Shown here piece after piece: positions 6,047 through 13,457 of a DNA stretch of 64,000 nucleotides. The DNA is from an uncultured bacterium (GTDB lineage Bacteria; Bacillota; Clostridia; Lachnospirales; Lachnospiraceae). Position numbers and translations under genes: made by a program. Where the stretch lies: NCBI GenBank assembly GCA_947647735.1, contig CANSLJ010000012.1, positions 1 to 64,000 on the forward strand, read 5' to 3'. Numbering within the stretch: the stretch's first letter is position 1; every line of letters begins with the position of its first letter. Under the pieces are notes generated by a model. The model ran no database searches. It was not told where the DNA came from and worked only from the letters and a program-made list of their open reading frames with translations.

Positions 6047-8548
6047 ATGAATTACTTAGAGTTTTTAAAAAGTAAGATAGAGATTGCAAAGGACAGTGGT
6101 TTTGAAGTTTCAAAAGAAGAAATAAACCCGGCGTTAAAACCGCACCAGAGGGATGCTGTCATATGGGCGCTCCGCGGTGGAAGAAGGGCCCTGTTTGAAT
6201 CTTTCGGCTTGGGGAAGACCGTGCAGGAACTGGAATTCTGTCATCAGGCAGTAAGAAAATTTGGCGGGAAGGCACTTATTGTATGCCCGCTGGGCGTAAA
6301 GCAGGAATTTTCCCACGATGCCGCCTGCCTTCTAGGGTACGCAGCGCCGGAGTATGTACGGAACATGGAGGAAGTGGAGGCTTGTGGGACGGATATCATG
6401 ATAACCAATTATGAGCGCGTCCGTGATGGAAATATTGAACCATCTTATTTCGCGGCGACATCCCTTGATGAAGCGAGTGTGTTAAGAAGTTTTGGAAGTA
6501 AAACCTATCAGATATTCCTTGATAAGTTTAAGGGAATTCCGTACAAATTAGTTGCCACGGCAACGCCTTCACCGAATAAATACAAGGAACTGATCCATTA
6601 TGCCGGGTATCTGGAAATCATGGACACCGGGCAGGCGCTGACAAGGTTTTTCCAGAGGGACAGCACAAAAGCAAACAATCTGACGCTGTATCCGAACATG
6701 GAGGATGAGTTCTGGTTATGGATAAGCAGCTGGGCGCTGTTCATCACGAAGCCGTCAGACATAGATCCGGCATATTCTGACGCAGGGTATGTACTGCCGC
6801 CGCTCCGTGTAAGGTGGCATGAGCTGCCGATCGAGTACGGGAATGCAGTGGATAAAGACGGGCAGATGTGCCTGTTCAGCGAAGCAGCGGCGGGACTGAA
6901 AGAAGCGGCACAGGTCAAACGGGAGAGTATTGACAGGCGTGTTGGAAAAATGAAGGAGATCGTTGATGCATCGCCGGAAGATCATTTTATCTTATGGCAT
7001 GACCTGGAAGCGGAAAGGACCGCGGTCAAGAAAGTACTGCCTGAAACAGTTGATATTTACGGTTCTCAGGATTATGAATTGAGGGAACAGAGGGTGATCG
7101 ATTTTTCGGAAGGCAGGACAAGACTGTTTGCGACTAAAAAAGAACTGTCAGGCTCCGGATGCAATTTTCAGAGATACTGCCACCGGGAAATATTTCTTGG
7201 CATTGATTATGAGTTTAATGATTTTATCCAGGCAATACACAGATGCTATCGATTCCTGCAGAAAGAAGAAGTGGCCATAGATATCATCTACATGGAAAAT
7301 GAGCGGGAGATCAAGGAAGCACTGCTTGAAAAGTGGAAAAATCATATTCATATGGTGGAAAAGATGATAGATATCGTTAAGAAATACGGCTTATCCGGAT
7401 CGGGAAGAAAGTATGCATTGCAAAGAAAAATGGGAGTAAAGACAGTGAGGATAGAAGGCAGCAGGTACACAGCGGTAAATGATGACTGCGTAGAAGAGAC
7501 AAGGCGGATGGAAACGGGAAGCGTGGACTTGATCCATACATCCATTCCTTTCGGCAACCATTATGAATATTCTGCAAATTATAACGATTTTGGACATAAC
7601 AGCAACACGGAACGGTTTTTTGAACAGATGGATTATCTCACACCGGAACTGCTGCGGGTACTGGCGCCTGGAAGAGTGGCGGCAATCCATGTGAAAGACC
7701 GGGTGTTGTTTGGGAATGCGACCGGCACAGGCATGCCGACAATAGAGCCGTTCCATGCATTATGCATCAGCCATTACATGAAACATGGATTCCAGTATTT
7801 TGGCATGATCACGATCATAACAGATGTTGTGAGGGAAAATAATCAGACCTACCGTCTTGGTTGGACGGAACAGTGCAAGGACGGATCAAAGATGGGAGTC
7901 GGGTGCCCGGAATATATCCTGTTATTCCGAAAACTCCCTACGGACAGGTCTACGGCATATGCAGATGTACCAGTAGTAAAGGCGAAAGATGCATACACAC
8001 GGGCACAGTGGCAGATCGATGCGCACGCTTATTGGAGGAGCAGCGGAGACAGGTTGATCAAAAAGGAAGAACTGAAAGATTTTCCAGTAGATAATCTGCA
8101 GGCTGTTTACAGGGAGTACAGCAGGGAAAATGTATATGAGTATAAAGAGCATGTGAAGCTGGCGGAAGATCTGGACAAAAACGGAAGGCTTCCGGCGATA
8201 TTCATGGTAGTTGCGCCAGGGAGCTGGAACCAACTGGAGGTATGGGATGATATCAACCGCATGAGGACACTCAATACAAACCAAAGCAGGCGCCGCCAGC
8301 AGATGCATGTGTGCCCGTTGCAGCTTGATATAGCGGAACGTATCATCAATCGTTATAGCAATGAAGGTGAGGTGGTCTATGATCCGTTTGGCGGGCTCAT
8401 GACGGTACCGATGACAGCGGTGAAGATGAAGCGGTACGGGATAGGATGTGAATTGAATGCAGATTACTTCCGGGATGGGATCGGTTATTTAGAGGCAGCA
8501 GAGGCGGAAGTGGAATCGCCTACATTGTTTGATTTTATAAAGGGTTAA
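6047..8548 (+). CDS. SF2/SNF2-type helicase fused to a DNA methyltransferase
   Basis: This is an 833-residue two-part enzyme. Residues 30-430 are a superfamily 2 helicase: Walker A GLGKT (54-58), a variant DEAS box (about 140-143) instead of DEAD/DEAH, the VATATPS motif III, and a motif VI-like QAIHRCYR (about 395). Residues 450-830 are an N4/N6 methyltransferase: catalytic motif IV reads SIPF (about 499-502) instead of S/D-P-P-Y/F, and DPFGG (about 779-783) with the following GIGCELN forms the AdoMet-binding part. It probably translocates on and methylates phage DNA and may counter host restriction, as P1 DarB does by another architecture. The neighbouring PAPS-reductase-like gene starts 10 bp downstream. 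Confidence 0.85.
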   Translation: MNYLEFLKSKIEIAKDSGFEVSKEEINPALKPHQRDAVIWALRGGRRALFESFGLGKTVQELEFCHQAVRKFGGKALIVCPLGVKQEFSHDAACLLGYAAPEYVRNMEEVEACGTDIMITNYERVRDGNIEPSYFAATSLDEASVLRSFGSKTYQIFLDKFKGIPYKLVATATPSPNKYKELIHYAGYLEIMDTGQALTRFFQRDSTKANNLTLYPNMEDEFWLWISSWALFITKPSDIDPAYSDAGYVLPPLRVRWHELPIEYGNAVDKDGQMCLFSEAAAGLKEAAQVKRESIDRRVGKMKEIVDASPEDHFILWHDLEAERTAVKKVLPETVDIYGSQDYELREQRVIDFSEGRTRLFATKKELSGSGCNFQRYCHREIFLGIDYEFNDFIQAIHRCYRFLQKEEVAIDIIYMENEREIKEALLEKWKNHIHMVEKMIDIVKKYGLSGSGRKYALQRKMGVKTVRIEGSRYTAVNDDCVEETRRMETGSVDLIHTSIPFGNHYEYSANYNDFGHNSNTERFFEQMDYLTPELLRVLAPGRVAAIHVKDRVLFGNATGTGMPTIEPFHALCISHYMKHGFQYFGMITIITDVVRENNQTYRLGWTEQCKDGSKMGVGCPEYILLFRKLPTDRSTAYADVPVVKAKDAYTRAQWQIDAHAYWRSSGDRLIKKEELKDFPVDNLQAVYREYSRENVYEYKEHVKLAEDLDKNGRLPAIFMVVAPGSWNQLEVWDDINRMRTLNTNQSRRRQQMHVCPLQLDIAERIINRYSNEGEVVYDPFGGLMTVPMTAVKMKRYGIGCELNADYFRDGIGYLEAAEAEVESPTLFDFIKG

Positions 8549-8558
8549 CAGGAAAAAG

Positions 8559-9824
8559 ATGAGACAGCTGACATTATTCGATGAAGAGGAGATAACGGGC
8601 ATCACAGAGGATGCGCCGGAACTTGTCCGGAATGCCTGGAAGAAAGCCAAGCAGGACATGAAAAAGAATTTCAGTGAATTGCAGGCAATGCCTTACGAGG
8701 AAAAGATAAAGCGCCAGACCAATATCGCAAAAGAATTTTATGAGGAAATGCAGAAAAGAGGATGCAGCACGCATGTATCTGTAGGCGGACTGGACAGTAT
8801 TACGCTGTATATATGGTTAAAGAGCATAGGGATTGATGCTCCGGGAATATCTGTCTCTGGCGTGGAAGATAAGAGCATCCAGAAAGTACATAAAGCGCTT
8901 GGGATAGAGATCGTAAGATCCTACAAGACAAAAGTGGAAGTGATCAATGAAAAAGGCTTCCCCGTCATATCCAAAAGGATCGCCGGAAAGATAGACCTGC
9001 TTCAGCATCCTACAGAGGATAACAAGACTGTGAGGCATGCCATTATTACAGGAGTATGCGGAGAACAGGGACACTTTGCCAAAAACAGCAGGATGAAGCT
9101 TCCGCAGAAGTGGCTAAATATGTTCGGCGGATATGAAAATGAGAATGAGGGTGTGAATTATCAGAAACCGGACTTCCTTGTGTCCAATGACTGCTGTTAC
9201 TGGCTGAAGGAAAAACCCTGTGATGACTGGGCAAAGGAGCATAACAGTTTTCCTTATCTCGGCATGATGGCGAGCGAGGGGGGACAGAGAGAAGAGGCAC
9301 TGGTGGAGCACGGATGCAATTACTACGGAAAAACTGTAACGAGATCCGCGCCGTTTGCGACATTTATGCGTCAGGATATCCTGATACTTGCTCAGGAGAT
9401 GGACAGGTGGTATCAGGAGCATATAGATCTGTTCGAATTCCTCTATTATCAGCAGCCGTACAGCAGGGATAAGAACGGGAAAACAATTCCGTATGAACCG
9501 CTGGAAACAATCGTGCCGGGTATTTATGGAGAAATCCGGAAGCATGAGAATGGAGATTTCTATACTACCAGAGCGCAGAGGACGGGATGTTCTATGTGTG
9601 GTTTTGGAATCCATTTGGAAGAGCGGCCCCATAGGTTTGACCGGCTGAGGGAGGATAACCCCAAAGAATGGGAATTTTGGATGTACCGGTGCTGCACGGA
9701 TAAAAAAACCGGTGAGAAATATGGCTGGGGGCGGGTATTGGATTATATAGGTGTTGTGTGGGAAGATGTCCCGCCGGTGCAGATCAGCTTGTTTGATTTA
9801 CCGGGGGTGGATTATGAAAGATGA
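8559..9824 (+). CDS. PAPS-reductase-like PP-loop protein
   Basis: The protein has 421 residues. A PP-loop variant SVGGLDS (about 74-80) identifies the adenine nucleotide alpha-hydrolase / phosphoadenosine phosphosulfate reductase superfamily, which activates a substrate by adenylation. Cysteines in CCYWLKEKPC and CSMCGFG (about 344-350) could ligate an iron-sulfur cluster, as in DndC-like members. Phage members of this family are common but poorly understood; sulfur chemistry on DNA or RNA is the usual guess. Tight coupling to the methyltransferase-helicase (10-bp gap) suggests a joint role in DNA modification or anti-restriction (inference). Confidence 0.8.
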   Translation: MRQLTLFDEEEITGITEDAPELVRNAWKKAKQDMKKNFSELQAMPYEEKIKRQTNIAKEFYEEMQKRGCSTHVSVGGLDSITLYIWLKSIGIDAPGISVSGVEDKSIQKVHKALGIEIVRSYKTKVEVINEKGFPVISKRIAGKIDLLQHPTEDNKTVRHAIITGVCGEQGHFAKNSRMKLPQKWLNMFGGYENENEGVNYQKPDFLVSNDCCYWLKEKPCDDWAKEHNSFPYLGMMASEGGQREEALVEHGCNYYGKTVTRSAPFATFMRQDILILAQEMDRWYQEHIDLFEFLYYQQPYSRDKNGKTIPYEPLETIVPGIYGEIRKHENGDFYTTRAQRTGCSMCGFGIHLEERPHRFDRLREDNPKEWEFWMYRCCTDKKTGEKYGWGRVLDYIGVVWEDVPPVQISLFDLPGVDYER

Positions 9825-9911
9825 TTTAATATATATGCCTTTACGGTGCTTGTATCTGGCAAAGGACAACTGTATTTTATCAATAAATTTCTTGGCGCTG
9901 CATAGAGAAAA

Positions 9912-9950
9912 GGGAAATTGCCCAGTGTTGGGAGCACTGGGCAATAAGAA
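9912..9950 (-). terminator. Intrinsic terminator of the small basic peptide gene
   Basis: A perfect 10-bp stem (TTGCCCAGTG with CACTGGGCAA at 9918-9944) is followed by a T-rich tract in the minus direction, directly after the stop of the gene at 9951-10082. Confidence 0.8.
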
Positions 9951-10082
9951 CTATTTTGCACGAATAGTTTTTGTTGTTGTACGGGTGGTGTGTCCATTGC
10001 TTACGGATGTGCGAACTTGGATATTACCACTACTTGTACGTCGTACTTGAGAATTAACTTTAATTCTAACTGTTTTAGGCAT
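9951..10082 (-). CDS. Small basic Thr/Arg/Lys-rich peptide
   Basis: The peptide has 43 residues with a strong AAGGAGG site 7 bases before the ATG at 10082 and its own terminator right behind, so it forms a self-contained transcription unit opposite to its neighbours. The composition (Arg/Lys about 25 percent, many Thr and Ser) suggests a nucleic-acid-binding peptide. Similar short basic peptides occur at 48447 and 48634 in this prophage. No family name is offered. Confidence 0.65.
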   Translation of the reverse strand: MPKTVRIKVNSQVRRTSSGNIQVRTSVSNGHTTRTTTKTIRAK

Positions 10083-10122
10083 AACAGTTTACCTCCTTTC
10101 TCATAATTTCCTCCCTATTGTG

Positions 10123-10138
10123 GTGAACACTTGTTCAC
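10123..10138. promoter_or_regulatory. Operator-like palindrome between divergent genes
   Basis: GTGAACA and TGTTCAC form a 16-bp palindrome with a 2-bp centre, midway between the minus-strand peptide gene and the + strand XRE regulator. It is a good candidate binding site for that regulator, which would then control both genes. Confidence 0.6.
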
Positions 10139-10170
10139 TACAATATATAGTAAGTATCACATAGAAAGGT

Positions 10171-10371
10171 ATGAATGTCAACATGAAATTTGGAAAAATT
10201 TTGAAAGAAGAGAGAATAAAAAGAGGAATATCTCAGAAGAAGTTAGCAGAAGAAGCAGGAGTTACAACAAGAGCAATAATATATTGGGAAAATGGAGAAA
10301 GGCAGATGAATATCGAGAATGCAGATAAACTTTTTAAGGCATTGCATACCAGTATAAAAATAGGTGAATAA
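10171..10371 (+). CDS. XRE-family regulator
   Basis: This 66-residue Cro/C1-type helix-turn-helix protein is made of LKEERIKRGISQKKLAEEAG followed by the recognition segment VTTRAIIYWENGERQ. The start is either the ATG at 10171 (AGAAAGG very close) or 10183. The gene lies next to a 16-bp palindrome. It may set the balance of middle gene expression. Confidence 0.8.
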   Translation: MNVNMKFGKILKEERIKRGISQKKLAEEAGVTTRAIIYWENGERQMNIENADKLFKALHTSIKIGE

Positions 10372-10399
10372 GGGTTGAGGAAAGAAAAAGGAGCTAAAA

Positions 10400-10825
10400 A
10401 TGAGAGAAATTTTATTTAGAGGGAAACATATTCATATATTGCCACAGAATGAGCAACTTGACGGTATGTGGGTTTATGGATATTTGAGTGATGAAAATTA
10501 CATTAATACTATTGAAGAAAATGAGTATGGAGGCAAATATACAAGTGAAAGCCTGGTAGATTCAGAAACTATCTGCCAGTACATAGGATTGATCGATAAG
10601 AACGGAAGGAAGATTTTTGAAGGTGATATCATAAAATGCGGAGGAAATCTTGTTGTAACATGGAATGATAAATTTGCTGGGTGGTGTCTAACAAAAGAAG
10701 GGTGGTTGTATAATCATTTCTTTGGGGAGGCATGCGAATCGAAAGATTGTGAGGTTATCGGCAATATTTTTGACAATCCAGAACTGATGGCATGTGGGCA
10801 AGATATTTCAGAGGGCACGGTATAA
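10400..10825 (+). CDS. YopX-family phage protein
   Basis: The protein has 141 residues. Hallmarks of YopX are all present: MREILFRGK at the N-terminus, ETICQYIGLIDKNG, KIFEGDII and the C-terminal VIGNIFDNPEL. YopX proteins are widespread in Gram-positive phages and form hexamers; their function is not established. AAAAAGGAG precedes the start. A second, longer YopX gene follows after a structured intergenic element. Confidence 0.9.
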   Translation: MREILFRGKHIHILPQNEQLDGMWVYGYLSDENYINTIEENEYGGKYTSESLVDSETICQYIGLIDKNGRKIFEGDIIKCGGNLVVTWNDKFAGWCLTKEGWLYNHFFGEACESKDCEVIGNIFDNPELMACGQDISEGTV

Positions 10826-10829
10826 TGCA

Positions 10830-10941
10830 AAAAAGCATTGAGAATTAGGCGCGACATAAGGTAAGACCTGAAACAGTGGCACGGAATGTAAACATAGACA
10901 GGAACAAACGAGAAGCGCCTCCTGCGGTATCAATGCTTTTT
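10830..10941 (+). ncRNA. Candidate structured RNA between two YopX genes
   Basis: A 12-bp closing stem (AAAAAGCATTGA at 10830-10841 with TCAATGCTTTTT at 10930-10941) encloses an inner GGCGC (10848-10852) / GCGCC (10915-10919) stem and a purine-rich interior of about 60 bases. A TATAAT at 10821-10826 is placed correctly to start transcription at the 5' side, and the 3' strand of the closing stem runs into a T-run that could terminate it. No known RNA family was recognised. A matching -35 is not obvious. Confidence 0.55.
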
Positions 10942-10966
10942 ATAAAAGGAAGTCGAGGATAGGAAA

Positions 10967-11563
10967 ATGGAAGAATATTTGTTCAAAGGTAAAGTGAAAG
11001 AAGAAAATGGATTATTAAAGAGAGGGGAATGGCTGCAGGGGAGCCTGATGTATGCTGCTGATGAGCGTGGACAAATCTGCCGAATTGCTTCGTCATATTT
11101 GTCAAATGAGAAGGATGGACCAGCAATGGTAATAGCAAACGAGGTGGATCCTGAGACTATCTGCCAGTATACAGGGTTGCATGATGGTACAGAATGGTGG
11201 GAACTTTCGGAGGAAGAGCAGGAGGATTTTTTAGAAGAATGGAATTGTGAGAACGAATGTAATAACACAGAAAAGGACTGGAAGGGGAGACGGATTTTTG
11301 ATAGAGATATTGTAAGATTAATTCTTCCGGATGGAGAAATAAGATACTTTAAGGTGTCTATCAAGAGTGTTGTAAGAAAAGTGTTGTGTCATCCTGATTT
11401 TGATGATGAGTATTCAAAAGTGGAAATAACAGGGGTTGTTTTTGAATGGAATGGATATGAGTTATTTCCATGTGTTGATACATACGGAGTACCGGATTAT
11501 AAAATGATGAAGGTTGTCGGCAACATTTTCGATAATCCGGAGCTGATAGAAGGAGGAATATAA
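10967..11563 (+). CDS. YopX-family phage protein (long form)
   Basis: This 198-residue YopX homologue has LFKGKVKEENG, then GEWLQGSLMY, ETICQYTGLHDG, RRIFDRDIVR and the end signature VVGNIFDNPELIEGG. Compared with the 141-residue copy it carries an acidic insertion around residues 68-100 (EELSEEEQEDFLEEW-like) and a longer C-terminal half. The two copies are unlike enough to be functionally distinct rather than a recent duplication. It is followed without a gap by the ASCH-like gene. Confidence 0.88.
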   Translation: MEEYLFKGKVKEENGLLKRGEWLQGSLMYAADERGQICRIASSYLSNEKDGPAMVIANEVDPETICQYTGLHDGTEWWELSEEEQEDFLEEWNCENECNNTEKDWKGRRIFDRDIVRLILPDGEIRYFKVSIKSVVRKVLCHPDFDDEYSKVEITGVVFEWNGYELFPCVDTYGVPDYKMMKVVGNIFDNPELIEGGI

Positions 11564-12226
11564 ATGGGTAGGGTATTACCAATATTATTAAACACAGAGA
11601 TGGTTCGGGCGATACTGGACGGGAGAAAGACTGCTACACGCCGAGCAGTAAAGTATAAATACAGTAATACGGAAATGAGGGTGAGGAAAGATAAGTATGG
11701 AACCTCTCTGATTGAAATCCAAAAGGACATTGAAGGAGAAACTTATGGTAAAAAAGCGGATGGGCGTACATGGCACAAACTGCTTCCGTATATAGAAAAG
11801 AATCCGCCATGCCAATCGGGAGACATCTTGTATGTTCGGGAAACATGGAACGAATGGACGGACGGATATGTATATAAAGCATGGACATCACCATTTCCGC
11901 AGCCAGGAAGGTATCCGGATAAAATGATGAAATGGCATCCATCGATACATATGCCAAAAGAAGCTGCCAGAATCTTTCTGAGGGTGACGGACGTGCGGGT
12001 GGAGCACCTTAAAGATATGACACTGGATGACTTCTTAGCGGAAGGAGTGGTGCCTAGACCGGAGGCATTCGATGGCTCAGAGAATGCATATATGCAGGCA
12101 CGGAACGAATTTACAAAAATCTGGGATTCTACGATCAAAAAATCAGATCAGGAGCTATATGGATGGAATGCTGATCCGTGGGTATGGGTTATAGCGTTTG
12201 AGAGATGTGAGAAGCCGGAAAACTAG
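11564..12226 (+). CDS. ASCH-domain-like phage protein
   Basis: The protein has 220 residues. The opening PILLNTEMVRAILDGRKTATRR, then GDILYVRETW and the C-terminal NADPWVWVIAFERC are typical of phage proteins with an ASCH (PUA-like) fold, which is thought to bind RNA or modified bases. A GGAGG lies just before the ATG, and the stop of the preceding YopX gene is immediately upstream, so translation is likely coupled. Confidence 0.82.
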   Translation: MGRVLPILLNTEMVRAILDGRKTATRRAVKYKYSNTEMRVRKDKYGTSLIEIQKDIEGETYGKKADGRTWHKLLPYIEKNPPCQSGDILYVRETWNEWTDGYVYKAWTSPFPQPGRYPDKMMKWHPSIHMPKEAARIFLRVTDVRVEHLKDMTLDDFLAEGVVPRPEAFDGSENAYMQARNEFTKIWDSTIKKSDQELYGWNADPWVWVIAFERCEKPEN

Positions 12227-12304
12227 AAAGCCTTTAATCTTAAGGAATATATATCACAAAATAAAACAGGGCGGCAGTCAGTGCCGTCCGGAAAGGATGA
12301 TGCA

Positions 12305-12718
12305 GTGGAAAAGGATAATATTTTAAAATCTCTGGAAAGAGCAAAATATAAGCTGGACAAGCAGGAGACTGTAGGATTGATAGGGATATCGTGTACGATG
12401 GCGATATTAGAAGCGTTGGCTTATATCATAAAAAGGCTGGATGGCGAGCCTGCCATTGAGGAGCCGGTGGCAGCGGAGGAAAAACCGGAGGAGTCCGAAA
12501 AGTCAATGGAATTTAAAAAAGAGCCTGAAAAAAAGAAAAAGGATGTTGATTATGGAAAGATAGTTGCTCTTTCTAATGCTGGATGGTCTCAGAAAAAAAT
12601 AGGGGAAGAGATGGGAGTGAGCGCGACGGCAATCTCTGTAGCACTGAGAAGATATAAAGACAAGATGGAAAACGGGTATATCTGGGACGCTGAAGGTAAG
12701 AAATTTATCAAAAATTAG
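12305..12718 (+). CDS. Helix-turn-helix protein with acidic linker
   Basis: The protein has 137 residues from a GTG at 12305 preceded by GGAAAGGATGA. Residues 1-45 are a helical domain, residues about 46-82 a Glu/Lys/Pro-rich linker, and residues 84-118 a homeodomain-like helix-turn-helix (IVALSNAGWSQKKIGEEMGV). The last 18 residues include a WDAEGKKF segment. It resembles phage regulators with a C-terminal Trp-type helix-turn-helix. A GC-rich hairpin (GGCGGCA/TGCCGTC) just ahead of the start may modulate translation. Confidence 0.7.
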   Translation: MEKDNILKSLERAKYKLDKQETVGLIGISCTMAILEALAYIIKRLDGEPAIEEPVAAEEKPEESEKSMEFKKEPEKKKKDVDYGKIVALSNAGWSQKKIGEEMGVSATAISVALRRYKDKMENGYIWDAEGKKFIKN

Positions 12719-12777
12719 AGGAGGAGAGAGACTATATAATGAGAAATTTTTTAGAAAGATACATATATAAATAAAAT

Positions 12778-12866
12778 GGCACAACGTATAAAGCTTGGAA
12801 TCCTGACACGTTGCGCCTGATAGGTTATACATAGATAACCTAAAACCTTTAATAATTTTAAAGGTT
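12778..12866 (+). ncRNA. Three consecutive hairpins, candidate leader RNA
   Basis: Hairpin 1 pairs GGC-CAACGT (12778-12787) with ACGTTG-GCC (12808-12817). Hairpin 2 pairs TAGGTTAT (12821-12828) with ATAACCTA (12835-12842). Hairpin 3 pairs AACCTTTAA (12844-12852) with TTAAAGGTT (12858-12866). The block ends 10 bases before the start codon at 12877, and the AAGG part of its ribosome binding site is inside hairpin 3. It could be a structured leader or an independent small RNA. Confidence 0.5.
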
Positions 12867-12876
12867 ATGAAGAAAA

Positions 12877-13110
12877 ATGTCAACATGCGGAGGGTATTGG
12901 AAAAGAGATGATTATTATGGTGATGGAATCACAAAAGTAACGGATCCATTCTGGCAGTCAGTATGCAGAAAGTGTGGATATACATTTCTGGCATGTCTTT
13001 CTACATCTGCCTGTCCAAATTGCGGGAGTTCTGATGCTGATCGATGGCTGGGAGGTATTTCTTATGATCAGATTGTTTCAGAAAGAGGAAATCCTGTAGA
13101 TATGCAATAA
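12877..13110 (+). CDS. Small zinc-ribbon protein upstream of partition locus
   Basis: The protein has 77 residues. CRKC and CPNC pairs separated by 16 residues form a classical zinc ribbon; aromatic residues dominate the N-terminal 25 residues. It is the gene immediately upstream of the 10-bp iteron array. A direct role in partition is not implied. Ribosome binding is weak and possibly controlled by the preceding hairpins. Confidence 0.7.
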   Translation: MSTCGGYWKRDDYYGDGITKVTDPFWQSVCRKCGYTFLACLSTSACPNCGSSDADRWLGGISYDQIVSERGNPVDMQ

Positions 13111-13115
13111 AACAT

Positions 13116-13195
13116 ATCAGAGATTATCAGAATTAATCAGAGATTATCAGGGTTCGTCAGAATTAATCAGAGTTTATCAGAGAAAATCAAAGTTT
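13116..13195 (+). repeat. Eight tandem 10-bp iterons, candidate tubC centromere
   Basis: Eight repeats of consensus ATCAGARWTT follow each other with an exact 10-bp period, starting at 13116, 13126, 13136, 13146, 13156 (GTCAG), 13166, 13176 and 13186 (ATCAA). The array ends just before the ribosome binding site of the winged-helix gene. Short phased iterons upstream of tubR-tubZ are the hallmark of tubulin-type partition centromeres. Binding here would also repress the operon. Confidence 0.75.
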
Positions 13196-13208
13196 GAAGG
13201 GGGAAATT

Positions 13209-13457
13209 GTGAACAGAGTGGGATTTATTATTTTATCAATTCTCCACAAAGAGGGGGCTGTAAACAAACTCTCCTCAATGACGCTTCGGGAAATAGCACA
13301 GACAGAGAAATTTGATGTAAAAGAAAACACTATATTCAAAAAATTAAAAGACTTCGAGCATTCTGGGTATATAGGTCGTGGGCTGAAAGAGGGACATGCG
13401 GACACATTTTATATCACACCGGAAGGCATCGGATGTCTGGAAAGGGAAAAATTATGA
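13209..13457 (+). CDS. tubR: Winged-helix DNA-binding protein, candidate TubR
   Basis: The protein has 82 residues from a GTG at 13209, preceded by GAAGGGGG. It has an ArsR-like winged-helix layout: helices 1-2 (GFIILSILHKEG), a recognition helix (ENTIFKKLKDFEHSG) and a beta-wing (GHADTFYITPEG). TubR proteins are small winged-helix dimers that bind the iterons and recruit TubZ. The assignment rests on fold, size, the adjacent iterons and the overlap with the tubulin-like gene (ATGA junction), not on direct sequence identity. Confidence 0.7.
   Translation: MNRVGFIILSILHKEGAVNKLSSMTLREIAQTEKFDVKENTIFKKLKDFEHSGYIGRGLKEGHADTFYITPEGIGCLEREKL

Noticed and set aside
10830-10941. 6S RNA or a known riboswitch
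   Set aside because: The closing stem is similar in style to 6S, but length, the purine-rich open interior and the operon context do not fit; no conserved riboswitch core was found.
13116-13195. CRISPR-like array from the short tandem repeats
   Set aside because: The unit is 10 bp with no spacers and there are no cas genes; the repeats fit partition iterons.
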